Below, one piece after another: positions 1 to 10,440 of a DNA stretch of 44,296 nucleotides. Both the position numbers and the translations under genes were made by a program. Origin of the DNA: Opitutia bacterium (GTDB taxonomy: Bacteria > Verrucomicrobiota > Verrucomicrobiae > Opitutales > Opitutaceae); contig CANEVO010000018.1 of assembly GCA_947442255.1 (NCBI GenBank), positions 1 to 44,296 of the forward strand, written 5' to 3'. The notes below the pieces were generated by a model. It did not search any database. It was given only the letters and a program-made list of their open reading frames with translations, and was not told the origin of the DNA. Numbering within the stretch: position 1 is the stretch's first letter; each line of letters opens with the position of its first letter.

Positions 1-136
1 CCGGTGGGATTTCGCGAGGTGGGTCAGAAGGATCAGCATGGTGGGGTTGGGATTTTGCCGCACCCGATTGAGAACGGCCGCCGGCACGTTGGCGAATGCT
101 CTTTGCAAGTCCCGCCCAGACAGGACGTGGGGCGTG
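1..136. other. Window edge, no confident gene
   Basis: The stretch downstream of the stress-protein stop contains a minus-strand open frame running off the left edge. It reads plausibly (…VPAAVLNRVRQNPNPTMLIL…), but it has no ATG or GTG start after the preceding in-frame stop, and I recognise no family. It could be the 5' part of a gene starting at a TTG, or chance. I assign nothing here. Confidence 0.3.
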
Positions 137-925
137 TCACGGCGCGGACCGAAACAGCTTCTCCCGCAGGTGCTGCGTACGAATCACCCGAACGACGCGA
201 AAAAAATCATCACTTGGAAAGAGCCCTGGTTCGGACCTGCCGACTTCCCCACCGCCGCCTCGATTCCCGGCAAAAAAACGACCTTGATGGACCATTTCAT
301 GGGATGCCCGGCGTGCCCCGTTCAAGGAAGAAACGGCGCCACCGGGAAAAATAGTTTCGCGGTAGACGACCGCCGGGGGCGCATGCCGCACGATATTTTT
401 CGCCGTGCTCCCGGGCAACAAGCGTCCCAAGGCCCCGCGACCGTGCGTGCCCACCACGATGAGGTTGGTGCCGGATCGCGCGGCCGACTCCACGATTTGT
501 TCGGCCGCGTCGCCGACGAGCACGTGAAGGGCCACCGGTCCCCGCCCCCGCATCTCGCTGGCGGCCAGCTGCACCAGCTGGGCGCGCGCCCCCTCGCCGG
601 CTTCCACCTTCTCCCGGCTGACCACGAGCGGCCGCCGACGCGGCGTGGTGAGCGGCGGCAGCACATGCAACAACGTGACGCGACCCGTCGTGGCCTTCGC
701 CAATGCCACCGCATGGGCGAGCGTCTCGGTCGCCGTGGTCGAAAAATCGACCGGTACCAAAATCGTGCGCGGACCGGGATTCGCGACGCGGGGCTTTTTT
801 CCGCCCGATATTTTCTTGGACCGGACTGCCGGCGGCGAAAGGTCGTTGCCGCCAATAAATCTCCCACAACCGGCGGCGCAAACCAAACCCTCGCGAGGTG
901 CCGTCGTTCCGCTGTTCCGGCCCAA
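137..925 (-). CDS. Universal stress protein (UspA family)
   Basis: A single UspA domain of the nucleotide-binding stress-protein superfamily, probably cytoplasmic. The domain starts near residue 52 with the strand TILVPVDFSTTA. It continues through the HVLPPL strand and ends with VGTHGRGALGRLLPGSTA, the G-2x-G-9x-G(S/T) ATP-binding signature, followed by the closing strand PPAVVYRE. The reading frame adds about 50 N-terminal residues and about 70 low-complexity C-terminal residues that are not part of the fold. The true start may therefore lie nearer residue 45, and the C-terminal tail is unusual for a ~150-residue family. It lies 177 nt downstream of glcF on the same strand but is separated by a repeat, so co-transcription is doubtful. 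The family call is secure; the exact ends are not. Confidence 0.82.
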   Translation of the reverse strand: MGRNSGTTAPREGLVCAAGCGRFIGGNDLSPPAVRSKKISGGKKPRVANPGPRTILVPVDFSTTATETLAHAVALAKATTGRVTLLHVLPPLTTPRRRPLVVSREKVEAGEGARAQLVQLAASEMRGRGPVALHVLVGDAAEQIVESAARSGTNLIVVGTHGRGALGRLLPGSTAKNIVRHAPPAVVYRETIFPGGAVSSLNGARRASHEMVHQGRFFAGNRGGGGEVGRSEPGLFPSDDFFRVVRVIRTQHLREKLFRSAP

Positions 926-951
926 GGGCCGCTGCCCGGTGGGTTACTCGT

Positions 952-1024
952 GCGCTTGCTCGTAATCGTGCTCTTGCTCGAGTGGGACTGCTCGATCACG
1001 AGCAAGATTAAGAGCAGGAGCATG
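952..1024. repeat. Intergenic inverted repeat with 6-bp periodicity
   Basis: The glcF-usp spacer contains a low-complexity element built of hexamer-like units. On the minus strand units such as CTTGCT and CGTGAT occupy one half, and complementary units such as CAAGAG, CACGAT and TACGAG the other. The exact arm CTTGCTCG at 973-980 pairs with CGAGCAAG at 999-1006, and weaker pairing extends outward. No poly-T tract follows, so it is not a standard intrinsic terminator. It resembles dispersed intergenic repeats I recall from Verrucomicrobiota, but I cannot count copies from this window. Confidence 0.6.
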
Positions 1025-1102
1025 ACCGCGACCACTGGCTGCAACGGAGCGGCGGGAGCGCCGCATCTCCATAAATCATCCCGCTTTTGCCGACCGATCC
1101 GC

Positions 1103-2362
1103 TCAGCCTTCGTAGGCGTCGCGCAGCACCTGCATCGTATGCCGCACCCGCACCGGCGATCCCTGCTTTTCGAGCTGTGTCCGGAGTTGCGTGAGGCAGC
1201 CGATGTTGCCGCTGGCCACGACGGTGGCGCCGGTGGCCAGCACCGCCTGCGCCTTTTGCCGGCCGAGCGATGCCGCCGTGTCGGGCTGATCCAGATTGTA
1301 GGTGCCCGCGCTGCCGCAACACAGGTGCGCATCGGCCAGTTCGCTCAGTTCCACGCCGGGAATCGCCCGCAACAGGGCCCGCGGTTCCGCCCGCACGCCC
1401 TGCGCGTTCGCGAGGTGACAGGCATCATGATACGCCACTCGCCGCGCGGCACCCCAGCCCCGCGGCGGCTCGCGCAGCCCGAGCTTGGCGAGAAACACAC
1501 TCACATCGACCACCCGCCGCCGCATCGCCTCCGCGCGCGCTTCGTCCGGCGTGCCGCGCAAAATCAAATGATACTCGTGCATTGCCGAGCCGCAGCCGGC
1601 TGCATTGGTGAGGATCGCATCCACGTCCGCCGGAAACGCGTCGAGATTGCGCCGCGCAAACGCCTGCGCCGCCGCCAGGTCGCCGGTGTGCCACGCCAGT
1701 CCACCGCAACACCCCTGCGCCGCCGGCACGATCACCTCGACGCCATTGCGCGCGAGCACCTCGATTGTCGCGACGTTGATATCCGGATCCAGCACCTGCT
1801 GCGCGCAGCCCGCGAGGAGCGCCACGCGGGCGCGGCGTTCGCCGCGCGCCGGAGTGACCCGCGCCAGCTGCACCGCGGCGGGCACGTGCGCGGGCGCCAG
1901 CTCCAACATCGGCCGCAACACCCCGGGCACAAAGACGCGAAAAAGGCGCCCGATCTTCGCTCCCACCAACGCGAGCCGGAACCGGGACGGATACGGAATC
2001 GTTTGCGCCGCCAGCCAGCGCCGCAGCCGTTCGCCGGGCGTGCGTACGGCCTGCTCTTGGACAAGCGCACGATACGGACTGATCAAATCGCGATACGGCA
2101 CCCCGCTCGGACAAGCCGGCTCGCAAGCGAGACAACCGAGACACCGGTCGATGTGCACCTGGGCCGCGCTCGCCGGCAGCGAGCCTTCGAGCACCTGCTT
2201 CATCAGCACGATCCGGCCGCGCGGCGAATCCATCTCCTGACCGAACTCCTGATAGGTCGGGCACGCCGACAGGCAAAAGCCGCAGTGGACGCAGGTCTGC
2301 ACGGCGTGCGCCATCGGTTCGCCAAGCGGTCCGTGTTCTTCCGGTTTGATCGTGTGAAGCAT
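1103..2362 (-). CDS. glcF: Glycolate oxidase iron-sulfur subunit GlcF
   Basis: The iron-sulfur subunit of membrane-associated glycolate oxidase, which passes electrons from glycolate oxidation (glycolate to glyoxylate) to the quinone pool. At 419 residues it has the usual family length. Two [4Fe-4S] ferredoxin motifs are visible near the N-terminus, CVHCGFCLSACP (about 24-35) and CLGCLACEPACP (about 74-85). Two CCG domains follow, with GCCGGL near 217, HDACHLANAQG and CCGSAGTYN toward the C-terminus. It begins with ATG and lies 60 nt after glcE in the order glcD-glcE-glcF. Related CCG-domain subunits serve lactate oxidases, but the adjacent glcD and glcE favour the glycolate assignment. Confidence 0.93.
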   Translation of the reverse strand: MLHTIKPEEHGPLGEPMAHAVQTCVHCGFCLSACPTYQEFGQEMDSPRGRIVLMKQVLEGSLPASAAQVHIDRCLGCLACEPACPSGVPYRDLISPYRALVQEQAVRTPGERLRRWLAAQTIPYPSRFRLALVGAKIGRLFRVFVPGVLRPMLELAPAHVPAAVQLARVTPARGERRARVALLAGCAQQVLDPDINVATIEVLARNGVEVIVPAAQGCCGGLAWHTGDLAAAQAFARRNLDAFPADVDAILTNAAGCGSAMHEYHLILRGTPDEARAEAMRRRVVDVSVFLAKLGLREPPRGWGAARRVAYHDACHLANAQGVRAEPRALLRAIPGVELSELADAHLCCGSAGTYNLDQPDTAASLGRQKAQAVLATGATVVASGNIGCLTQLRTQLEKQGSPVRVRHTMQVLRDAYEG

Positions 2363-2422
2363 GGGTGGGTGTCGCCACCAGCACCGACACGCGGCCGAGG
2401 CCGCGTTCGCCGGCGCCGGTTG

Positions 2423-3499
2423 CTACGATTCGTCGAGATGGGGAAAGCGTTGATGCGGGTCGAGCGCCGCCTTCACCGCGCGCATCACCTCGAACCGCGG
2501 TTGGATTCCGGGCCACAATGGCGCGGCGCCGCGCAAGGTCATCCCGGGCCAGCTCAACGCCGGCAGTGTCGCGGCCGCCGGGATCGAGATGTAACCGACA
2601 TTTCCGCCGGCGCTGACCCAGCCCCGGGCACCGATTTGGGCGCGGACCTGCGCCATAAAATCGGGCACCTGCGCCGCCGTCAGCGCCACCTTCGCAAGCG
2701 TGCCCTCGGCATGCGCCCAGCGGAATTCGCCGAGGCCCTGCCAGAAATCATCCGCCGCGTCGGGCGCCAGCGCCGCCCCTGGCCAGCGGGCCAGGATTTC
2801 GGCGGTCAATGCGTCGAGCGCGGCTGGCGGACCGCCCACGCGCGCGAAAATCGCACTGTCCTCCACGGCGGCCTCGAGCGCATCCAGTTCCCACCGCGTG
2901 TTTGCGGCCTCGGTCAGAATGCGGGCCTTCGCCGCGGCATCCTTCGCCTCGAGCCGGAGCGTGCGGGTCGCGGCCGGCCGGGGAAACACCTTGAACGTGA
3001 GCTCGGTCAGCACGCCAAAGCGTCCCGCGCTGCCCACGAAGAATTTCGGCAGGTCGAATCCCGCCGCGTTCTTCACGACCTTGCCGCCCATGCGCAGCAG
3101 CCGGCCCTCGCCGTCGACGAACTGCACGCCGAGGATGAAATCGCGTAGCACGCCAAACCGAAACCGGCCGGGCCCGCTCAAGCCGGCCGCCACCGTTCCA
3201 CCCAGCGTACTGCCGGCCGCCGCCAGCATCGGATCGAAGGGCAGGTGCTGCCCCCGCTCCGCCAGCGCCGCCACGATCTCGCGCACCGGCGTGCCCGCCC
3301 ACGCCGTGAAGGTGAATTCGCTCGGCTCGTATTCGACGATCCCATTCAGGCCCGCCGTCGAGAGCCGCACGTAACCGTCCGCCACCTGGGCGAGCCGCGG
3401 CTTCGTGCCCGCCCCGACGGGAATCACGTGGGGCATCGAGCGCACCGCATCGGCCATTTCAGCGGGCGTGGTCGGCTTAAGCGTCGGCTGGCTCGTCAT
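2423..3499 (-). CDS. glcE: Glycolate oxidase FAD-binding subunit GlcE
   Basis: The second flavin subunit of glycolate oxidase, shorter than GlcD and with a diverged C-terminal half, as is typical of GlcE. The FAD_binding_4 (PCMH) fold occupies about residues 1-175. It shows the PVGAGTKPR loop near 26, LPFDPMLAAAGSTLGGTVAAG near 95-115 and the GGKVVKNAAGFDLPKFFVGS segment near 148-167, which contacts FAD. At 358 residues it matches the family. It starts with ATG 28 nt after the glcD stop and precedes glcF by 60 nt, so the three genes very likely form one operon. No glcC regulator and no malate synthase gene is present in this window. Confidence 0.92.
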   Translation of the reverse strand: MTSQPTLKPTTPAEMADAVRSMPHVIPVGAGTKPRLAQVADGYVRLSTAGLNGIVEYEPSEFTFTAWAGTPVREIVAALAERGQHLPFDPMLAAAGSTLGGTVAAGLSGPGRFRFGVLRDFILGVQFVDGEGRLLRMGGKVVKNAAGFDLPKFFVGSAGRFGVLTELTFKVFPRPAATRTLRLEAKDAAAKARILTEAANTRWELDALEAAVEDSAIFARVGGPPAALDALTAEILARWPGAALAPDAADDFWQGLGEFRWAHAEGTLAKVALTAAQVPDFMAQVRAQIGARGWVSAGGNVGYISIPAAATLPALSWPGMTLRGAAPLWPGIQPRFEVMRAVKAALDPHQRFPHLDES

Positions 3500-3527
3500 G
3501 GTCGTTTGTCCGTTGCGAAAGACCCGT

Positions 3528-4985
3528 TCATTCCCGGAAAATCACGCCCGCCTTCTCCAACGGATGCAGCCCGGACTGCACCAGCGCCGGCGCCCCCGCG
3601 ACCGGAAACATTTTTCCCGGGTTGGAAATACCCTTGGGATCGAAGGCGCCGCGCACGCGTTTCAGGCAGGCGATTTCTTCCGGCGAGAACATGTCCGGCA
3701 GGTAATCACGCTTCTCCACACCCACGCCGTGTTCGCCCGTGATTGAGCCGCCCATTTCCACGCACATCCTCAAAATTTTTCCCGCGAGTTCCTCGGCGCG
3801 TTGCAAGGCGCCGGGCTCGCGCCCGTCGTAAAGGATCAGCGGGTGCAAATTCCCGTCCCCGGCATGAAAGACATTGGCGCAACGGATGCCCATCTCGCGC
3901 GACCACTCGCTGATTTTTCGCAGGGCCTCGCCGAGCTTGCGCCGGGGGACCACGCCATCCTGCACGATGAAGTCCGGCGACAGCCGGCCGACCGCGCTGA
4001 AGGCACTCTTCCGGCCCTTCCAGATCGCCGCGCGTTCCGCCGCATCGCGCGCCACCCGCACCTCGACCGGCCCGCTCTGCGCGAGAAGCTGCGCCAGCCG
4101 TTCCCGGTCCACCGCGACGACTTCACGCGGTCCCTCGAGTTCGACGATCAACACCGCCTCGCAACCCGGCGGATACTCCGCGTGCACGGCGGCCACCGCC
4201 GCCTCGAGCGCGAGTTTTTCCATGATCTCGATCGCCCCGGGCAGAAGTCCGCTGGCCACCACCGCCGCGACGGCGTCGCCCGCCTGCTCCAGGGTGAGGT
4301 AGCCCGCGAGCACGGTGTGAAAGGTCTCGGCCCGCGGGAGCAATTGCAGCGTGACCTCCAGCGCGATTCCGAAAAGGCCCTCGTTCCCCACAAACAGCCC
4401 CGTCCAGTCCGGACCGATCTGCTCGCGGCTCTCGCTGCCGAAGGTTACCACCTCGCCGGTCGCGAGCACCGCCTTGAGGCCGAGCACATGATTCGAGGTC
4501 ATGCCGTATTTCAGGCAATGCGCGCCACCGGAGTTGAACGCCACGTTGCCACCGATCGTGCAGATTTGCTGGCTGGAGGGATCCGGCGCGAAATGCAGAC
4601 CAAAAGGCGCCGCCGCCGCGGTGACCGCGAGATTGATCACCCCCGGCTCCACGACCGCAATCCGTTGCGCCGGATCGAGCCGGAGGATCCGGTTCAGCCG
4701 GTTCAGCGCGATTACGATGCCGCCTTCGACGGGCAGCGAACCACCCGACAAACTTGTGCCGCTGCCGCGCGCGACAAACGGGAGGTTCTCGGCGTGGCAA
4801 AACCGCACGAGCGCGATCACTTCCTCCTGCGTCTCGGGCACCACGATCGCCAGCGGCAGGGTCCGGAACGCGGTCAACGCGTCGCTCTCATACGCCGCCA
4901 GCTGGGCCGCTCCGCGCATGAAACGATTCACCGGCAGCAACGCCTCGAGGCGTTGCAGGACGGCGGAGGAAAGCGCGTTTTCCAT
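3528..4985 (-). CDS. glcD: Glycolate oxidase catalytic subunit GlcD
   Basis: FAD-linked oxidase that oxidises glycolate (and often D-lactate) to the 2-oxo acid. I place the start at the ATG at 4985 (MENALSSAV, 485 residues). The frame stays open to 5144, but that extension has no homologous look, and E. coli GlcD is about 499 residues. FAD_binding_4 signatures are [15 protein letters not shown] (about 70-85), [20 protein letters not shown] (about 140-160) and GNEGLFGI. The C-terminal FAD-oxidase domain has the metal/substrate residues in [13 protein letters not shown] and the final [13 protein letters not shown] motif. It is first in the glcDEF operon. No clear Shine-Dalgarno sequence is seen, which is common in this phylum. 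Confidence 0.93.
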   Translation of the reverse strand: MENALSSAVLQRLEALLPVNRFMRGAAQLAAYESDALTAFRTLPLAIVVPETQEEVIALVRFCHAENLPFVARGSGTSLSGGSLPVEGGIVIALNRLNRILRLDPAQRIAVVEPGVINLAVTAAAAPFGLHFAPDPSSQQICTIGGNVAFNSGGAHCLKYGMTSNHVLGLKAVLATGEVVTFGSESREQIGPDWTGLFVGNEGLFGIALEVTLQLLPRAETFHTVLAGYLTLEQAGDAVAAVVASGLLPGAIEIMEKLALEAAVAAVHAEYPPGCEAVLIVELEGPREVVAVDRERLAQLLAQSGPVEVRVARDAAERAAIWKGRKSAFSAVGRLSPDFIVQDGVVPRRKLGEALRKISEWSREMGIRCANVFHAGDGNLHPLILYDGREPGALQRAEELAGKILRMCVEMGGSITGEHGVGVEKRDYLPDMFSPEEIACLKRVRGAFDPKGISNPGKMFPVAGAPALVQSGLHPLEKAGVIFRE

Positions 4986-5320
4986 GGGTAAAAGGAAGAT
5001 GATGGAACGGTCCGAGCCGCGCTGACGAGCGCGGAATTTCGATCGCAGGAGTTCGGCCTCGTTTGACGCTCGGTCACGCGGCTGAAGTCGGGCCAAAGAG
5101 TCCGAAAGCGCGATCCTGCTGGCATGAAAACACGCCACCCCCATTCGCCCAAAGGCTTCGCGACAATCCGACCACCCAGAGGTCCGGGAGCACCCGCCTC
5201 CCGTCGGCCGCTTGCGACCACCGATAGGACGGGCGGAAAAGGTGGCGGTACCCGCGCCACCCCCCGCACCATGATAGGACCAAGTCTCCCGCGAACTCGC
5301 AGCGGCCTCCCGGAAAAGCG
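4986..5320. other. 335-nt intergenic stretch before glcD
   Basis: The spacer lies between the TonB-receptor stop and the glcD start, both on the minus strand. It should contain the glcDEF promoter, but I could not pick a convincing -35/-10 pair. The octamer GATAGGAC occurs twice in direct orientation, at 5223-5230 and 5273-5280, 50 bp apart. A hairpin that could end receptor transcription is listed separately. No protein-coding gene is supported here. Confidence 0.5.
5237..5261 (-). terminator. Possible terminator after TonB receptor
   Basis: On the minus strand the arms GGTGGCG and CGCCACC form a 7-bp stem with a 7-nt loop and are followed by TTTTCC, about 60 nt after the receptor stop. The T-run is short, so intrinsic termination is plausible but weak. 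Confidence 0.4.
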
Positions 5321-8300
5321 TTAGAAGCTGCCCTTGAGCCCCACCGCCAGCGCGATCCCGAACTCTTCCTCGCGGTTTTGCCGGGCATAGCCCGGAGTCT
5401 CCGATCCGTAGTTCAGGAGGGTCGCGGGGACGTTCAAGGCATTGCTGACGCTTAGGTTAACGGAGAACTTCTTGTTGATTTGATAGGCTCCGTTCAGATC
5501 CAGTTGGGAGCGCCCGGCGAAGTATTGGTAGGCATCGGGTCCATACGCCGGCTGCGCCCCGCGCTTGTCCAAGCCCCGGTAATTCCATTTCGCAATCAGC
5601 GAAATCTGCTTCCGGCTGAACGAAACGCCCCAGTTGGCGCTCTCCCGAATGAAGCTCGTGAAATCAGCCTGACTCTGCCCCGAGAGATCAAGTTTCGTGG
5701 CATTGGCGAAAACACTGAAATAGTTTCCCCAGGCGCCGAGACCACGGAGGGACTGCCGGAAGTTAAATTCCACTCCACGCACACGCGCGCTGCCGGCATT
5801 AAACTTGGTGGATAGGTTCCAGCCCACATATCTTGGATCCAGCCCGATCGCCTGCAGGTCCGCCGCCGTGGCCAGCTTTACCGCCGTGCCAAAGAAGTCC
5901 TGGATTTCCTTAAGGAAGACCCCGCCGCTCAAAATGCCCCCGTTCTCCGTGTAATATTCGAGCGAAAAGTCATAGTTATCCGCCGTCCAGGGCTTCAGGC
6001 CCGTGTTCCGGATGGTTACCGTACCACGCACCACGTCGGGATTGTTGAGATCGGCGTCGGTCAGATCCTTCTCGCTGAACGTGGCGTTGGGGATGATGTC
6101 CGTGAAATTGGGCCGCCCGTAGGTCTTGGCGTAGGCCAATCGGGCCTGGAAGTTCTCCTTGATGTTGTAGGTAAGGTGCAGGCTCGGAAAGTATCCATCG
6201 TAGGACCGCTCGTTTTTGAACGCGCGCTCCTTGCGGGTCAGGCGCAACTCCTCGATCGAACCCGCCGTGCCCGCCTCGGTCTTGCGGATGCGGGCGCCCG
6301 CGGCGTCGTGCGCGAACGACCCGTTACTATTGCGGACCCAAACGGCGTCGCCATTGAACAGGGAGCCTTCTCCGTTGTCGGTGGTCTTTTCAAAGCGCAC
6401 TCCGGTCAGCACGTTCAACCGGCCACTCAGGAACCGCGCCTCCGCCTGTACATAATAGGCCAGAATCTTCTCCTCGATATATTCGGAATTGGTCAGGCGG
6501 TAAGCTTCCTGCGCGACCACCTGCGCCGGCGTCTGCGTGAACAATTGCGGATTGGCCTGATTGGCGACGAACGCCCGATTGACGGAAGTCCACGGCACGT
6601 TCTTGAACCCGTAGAACGAATCCTGGTTCTTATAAACTTGCATGAGGAAGGGTTCCGGGCTGTCCGGGGTCGCCGGATTGCCGTCCGGCCCATTGTAGCT
6701 GTAGGTGCCGGACCCCAATCGGGTATCAACCGACATCCGGCTCTGAATTCCGCCCACCTGCACGGCGAAGGGAAAAGCGAAAATATCCAGCCGGCGTTTG
6801 ACGTTCAAATTGGCGGATTTGAGGTTCGACGCATTGTCATACGGCGCCACCGAGGCCGAGTTTAGCTGGTAGTTTTTGATATCATAGATGTTCACCGCTT
6901 GGTTGCTATTGTCATACACGGCGGTGCTGCCCGGCTTGTCGGGACTGCTGTTGGCAAAGGCAACGCGCACCGGCGTACGCAGCACTGAGCTCAGACCGCT
7001 GTAAAATCCCGGGTTGGGACGCGAGCGGGTGGAAGTCGACATATTCGCCCCCGTCTCAATCCGCCAATGGCCGTCATCGAATCGGTAACTGAAGTTCGCC
7101 ACGTTCGTATCGCCTTGGAAAGTCTGTCCGCTCCCGGAAAGTGTCACCGCACCGCGGCCGGTCGCCCCGTTGGTAAAATTATCGCCGTAGGTGAGCGGCC
7201 CGCCCCCCGTGATCGTCGAAGTGCCGACGGTGCCCGCATTCATGGCCCAGCTCTGGGTGCCAATGTAGGTGTTATACCGGTTCGTCTGTGCCCCGAAAGA
7301 GAGCACGGAATTCGGCGTGACGCGCCAGTCCGCCTTGAAGCTGAACGCCGTCCGCCGCTGACTGCGCGGCCCGTCCTGCAGGGTATGCTGCTGCAGAAAG
7401 GGCTTGCTGAACGACGCCCCCGTGGAGGTGCCCGTGGAGTTATAGAGCATCGTCGTCAGATGCTGCTCGTTGTACTTGTCGCTCTGAAACCCGGTGAGGG
7501 TGATGCCAAAATTCTTGCCGATGGGCTGGGTGTAATCGAAATCAAAACCGGGGAGAATTTTTCGCGTGTCGTGGTCGCCGTTGGAATGGGGGGTTTTCGC
7601 GAACGTCAGATTCTCGCTATTGGCCACCAGATTGACGCCGAAGTTAAACTGGGCCCGCGTACGCTCAAACGCGCTCTTGCTGATCATGTTCACCGAACCG
7701 CCCATGGAGTCGGCCGGACTGGAGGGCGTCGGCACCTTGGTCACCTCGACGCGGGAGATATTGTTCAGCGACATCACGTTCATGTTGAATGTCCGCGTCG
7801 CCGCGCCGCCGGCGGCGGATACGACCGAAGCGCCATCCGCGGTAAAGGCCGTCTTGTCGTTGCCCAGGCCACGCACCGAGATGCCAACAATCTCCACCTG
7901 ACTGTACTCCGTGGTCAGGCCGGGGATGAATTTCAGGAACTCACCCACATTGCCGCCCAGCACATCGCCGAACGAATCGGATGAAAGGACGTTCTTGATA
8001 TTCGGCGCGAACCTTTGCTCGTTAATGGCCGTCGATTTGCCATCGGCTTCGCGGTCGGACGAGACGACATAGTTGTCCAGCTTTACGACGTTCTGTTTGT
8101 CCCCATAACGGGCCTTGCTGGTCAGCTCCACGTTTCGTTCGACACTCCCCCCGGCCGGGACTGCAACCGCGATCGATTGGGTATCCAGATCGGTGTAGAA
8201 TACATCAAGGGTGGCCGGTCCGCTTCGGACATTGACCAGCCGGTAAGTGCCAAATTCGTCGGTGTAGACGACGGTCTCCGATCCCTTGAGCGTGACACGC

Positions 8301-8482
8301 GCGTTGTGAAGATATTTTCCCGTAACCACGTTTTGCACCCGGCCGGTCACCGTGCCGGTTGACTGGGCGGCGGTGCCGGCCGAAGGGCCGTCGGCCGCGC
8401 GGACGGCTTGGGTCGGTGCGAAGGCCAGAGCGAGGATCAGGCTCAACAGGCTAACGGCTAATTTGTTTTTCATGATGGTCAT
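5321..8482 (-). CDS. TonB-dependent outer-membrane receptor
   Basis: A TonB-dependent transporter of 1053 residues for uptake of an unidentified ligand across the outer membrane. A Sec signal peptide ([19 protein letters not shown]…) begins at the second ATG (8473) or three codons earlier at 8482. Residues about 40-125 form a carboxypeptidase-regulatory-like beta domain ([20 protein letters not shown]). About 160-270 is the plug, with [19 protein letters not shown] and the plug-end motif [19 protein letters not shown]. The rest is the beta-barrel, ending in GLKGSF with the aromatic C-terminal residue expected for BAM insertion. It is divergent from the deacylase at 8699, which suggests but does not prove a shared substrate or regulator. 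Confidence 0.92.
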   Translation of the reverse strand: MTIMKNKLAVSLLSLILALAFAPTQAVRAADGPSAGTAAQSTGTVTGRVQNVVTGKYLHNARVTLKGSETVVYTDEFGTYRLVNVRSGPATLDVFYTDLDTQSIAVAVPAGGSVERNVELTSKARYGDKQNVVKLDNYVVSSDREADGKSTAINEQRFAPNIKNVLSSDSFGDVLGGNVGEFLKFIPGLTTEYSQVEIVGISVRGLGNDKTAFTADGASVVSAAGGAATRTFNMNVMSLNNISRVEVTKVPTPSSPADSMGGSVNMISKSAFERTRAQFNFGVNLVANSENLTFAKTPHSNGDHDTRKILPGFDFDYTQPIGKNFGITLTGFQSDKYNEQHLTTMLYNSTGTSTGASFSKPFLQQHTLQDGPRSQRRTAFSFKADWRVTPNSVLSFGAQTNRYNTYIGTQSWAMNAGTVGTSTITGGGPLTYGDNFTNGATGRGAVTLSGSGQTFQGDTNVANFSYRFDDGHWRIETGANMSTSTRSRPNPGFYSGLSSVLRTPVRVAFANSSPDKPGSTAVYDNSNQAVNIYDIKNYQLNSASVAPYDNASNLKSANLNVKRRLDIFAFPFAVQVGGIQSRMSVDTRLGSGTYSYNGPDGNPATPDSPEPFLMQVYKNQDSFYGFKNVPWTSVNRAFVANQANPQLFTQTPAQVVAQEAYRLTNSEYIEEKILAYYVQAEARFLSGRLNVLTGVRFEKTTDNGEGSLFNGDAVWVRNSNGSFAHDAAGARIRKTEAGTAGSIEELRLTRKERAFKNERSYDGYFPSLHLTYNIKENFQARLAYAKTYGRPNFTDIIPNATFSEKDLTDADLNNPDVVRGTVTIRNTGLKPWTADNYDFSLEYYTENGGILSGGVFLKEIQDFFGTAVKLATAADLQAIGLDPRYVGWNLSTKFNAGSARVRGVEFNFRQSLRGLGAWGNYFSVFANATKLDLSGQSQADFTSFIRESANWGVSFSRKQISLIAKWNYRGLDKRGAQPAYGPDAYQYFAGRSQLDLNGAYQINKKFSVNLSVSNALNVPATLLNYGSETPGYARQNREEEFGIALAVGLKGSF

Positions 8483-8543
8483 GGGGTTCTTGAGAGCATT
8501 GCAGGTTTGTCGTCCGACAGTCTCGCGTGGCCTAGCGGGATAA

Positions 8544-8558
8544 AATATCTTCGATATT
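8544..8558. promoter_or_regulatory. Short inverted repeat in divergent promoter region
   Basis: AATATC and GATATT flank a 3-nt centre within the 216-nt spacer between the divergent TonB receptor and deacylase genes. It is the most AT-rich part of the spacer. It could be an operator or part of a promoter; no regulator gene is nearby to support either reading. Confidence 0.3.
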
Positions 8559-8698
8559 CTGCAATGATTTTCGTCCCCGGGCCGTAATCGGAAGCCGGAT
8601 CCTGATTGATCCCAGTCCTACCCGGCAACGCGTCCGATAAACCCCGGCAACGCCCGCCTTGCCGACAACGCGGATTTCGGCCCACGCTCGATCACCCC

Positions 8699-10393
8699 AT
8701 GAAACTTCCGTTGCCGCGCCTGTTCTGGTGCCCCCTGGCCTTTTCCATCTTGAATCTCCTTGGTGCCGCCGAGCCCGCCTATGATGTCATCATCCGCGGC
8801 GGCCGGATCGTGGATGGCACCGGCAATCCTTGGTTCCGCGGCGACGTCGCGATCAAGGGTGACCGGATCGTCCAGCTGGGCGCCGTGACCGGTGACGCCA
8901 AACGCGTGATCGACGCCGCCGGCCTCGTGGTCGCGCCGGGATTCATCGACATCCATTCGCACTCCGACTGGTTGCTGCTCGAGGACGGCGGCGCCCCGAG
9001 CAAAATCCGCCAGGGCGTCACCACAGAAATCCTGGGCGAATCCGTTTCCGCGGGTCCCTACCAGGGAAAATTGCCGCCGCACAAGGTGGTGGTCCAGGAC
9101 ACCACGATCGAGATTCGGGCGCTGCGCGACTATTTCGCCGCCATCGAGCGCACCGGAGTCGCGGTGAATGTCGCCTCGTATGTCGGCCAGGGACAGATCT
9201 GGAGTTGCGTGATGGGCTCCTCATTTGCCCGGCCGTCCGCGGGCGAGTTGGAACAGATGCGGCAACTCGTGGCGGAGGCGATGCGCGACGGTGCCTTCGG
9301 GCTTTCCACGGCGCTCATGATGCCGCCCAGTTCCCTCGCGACGACGGAGGACTTGATTGAGCTGGCCAGGGTCGTGGCGGCGCACGGGGGCATCTATTCG
9401 TCGCACATCCGGGATGAGGGCCTGGGGCTGTTCGACGCCATCAAGGAGGCGATTCGGGTGGGAGAAGATGCCGACCTGCCGGTGGACATCATCCACCTGA
9501 AAATCGCCGACGAGAAACTCTGGGGGCGGATGAAGGAAGTCCTCGCGCTGATCGAGGAGGCGCGGCGGCGCGGCGTAAACGTGCAGGCGAACGTCTACCC
9601 CTACACCCGGGGCAACAACGACCTCGTCAGCATCATTCCGCCGTGGGCGCACGAGGGCGGCCGGGCGATGCTCCTCGAGCGGTTGCGGGATCCGCAGCAA
9701 CGTGTGCGGCTCAAGCGCGACATCCAGCACGGGGTCCCGGGCTGGTACAATCACTACACGGCGGTCGGCGGCGACTGGACGCGGATGCTCATCAGCGCGA
9801 ACAACACCTACAAGGGCATGACCATGGACAAGGTGATTGCGATGAAAAGCCAGGGTCGGACCCCGGCGCCCGATCCCCTCGACCTCCTCTTCGACCTGCT
9901 GCTCGAACAACACGGTTCGGTCGGTACGGTCTACGCCCATCACACCGAGGCGGACATGAACCTTGCGCTCGTCCAGCCATGGACCTCGATCGGGTCGGAC
10001 GGTTCGGCGTTCGCGACCGAGGGTCTGCTGCGGCGCGGCAACCCGCACCCGCGCAATTTCGGCACGTTCCCGCGCGTGCTGGGCGTCTATGCGCGCGAGC
10101 GCAGCCTGCTCCGGCTTGAGGACGCGGTGCGCAAGATGACCTCGCTCAACGCCGCCAAGCTGGGCCTGCGCGACCGCGGGACGCTGCGGGCGGGCGCGTT
10201 TGCCGACGTGACGATTTTCAACGAGCAGCGGGTCATCGATCGCGCGACCTACGAGGCGCCGTTTCAGTACCCCGAGGGAATCGACACTGTGCTCGTCAAC
10301 GGCCAGGTCGCGCTCGACCGGGGCACGCCGACTGCCGCGCGGGCCGGCCGGGCGTTGCGGCACGAATCGCGGGCCCCGGGATCGAAACCGTGA
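8699..10393 (+). CDS. Exported N-acyl-D-amino-acid deacylase family amidohydrolase
   Basis: A metal-dependent amidohydrolase of the D-aminoacylase family, which removes N-acyl groups from D-amino acids or related amides. The start is the ATG at 8699, giving a Sec signal peptide (MKLPLPRLFWCPLAFSILNL…) and 564 residues; the open frame reaches upstream to 8606 without family similarity. Visible elements are YDVIIRGGRIVDGTG (small beta domain), the metal motif HSHSD near residue 85, SHIRDEG, a catalytic Asp in IGSDGSAFATEG, and a C-terminal beta segment with ADVTIFN. The position where many relatives have a metal-bridging Cys (GNCG) reads GESV here. It is the first of three plus-strand genes, 47 nt before the DUF6807 gene. 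Substrate unknown. Confidence 0.85.
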   Translation: MKLPLPRLFWCPLAFSILNLLGAAEPAYDVIIRGGRIVDGTGNPWFRGDVAIKGDRIVQLGAVTGDAKRVIDAAGLVVAPGFIDIHSHSDWLLLEDGGAPSKIRQGVTTEILGESVSAGPYQGKLPPHKVVVQDTTIEIRALRDYFAAIERTGVAVNVASYVGQGQIWSCVMGSSFARPSAGELEQMRQLVAEAMRDGAFGLSTALMMPPSSLATTEDLIELARVVAAHGGIYSSHIRDEGLGLFDAIKEAIRVGEDADLPVDIIHLKIADEKLWGRMKEVLALIEEARRRGVNVQANVYPYTRGNNDLVSIIPPWAHEGGRAMLLERLRDPQQRVRLKRDIQHGVPGWYNHYTAVGGDWTRMLISANNTYKGMTMDKVIAMKSQGRTPAPDPLDLLFDLLLEQHGSVGTVYAHHTEADMNLALVQPWTSIGSDGSAFATEGLLRRGNPHPRNFGTFPRVLGVYARERSLLRLEDAVRKMTSLNAAKLGLRDRGTLRAGAFADVTIFNEQRVIDRATYEAPFQYPEGIDTVLVNGQVALDRGTPTAARAGRALRHESRAPGSKP

Positions 10394-10440
10394 AGGCTTG
10401 CGCCGCCCAAGACTAGCCATCCGCGCCTCCCGCTGCGCGG

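Noticed and set aside
38..3148. A plus-strand frame open for more than 3 kb opposite usp, glcF and glcE
   Set aside because: It is Arg/His/Pro-rich, matches no family and lies antisense to well-supported genes. Long antisense frames are expected at this GC content.
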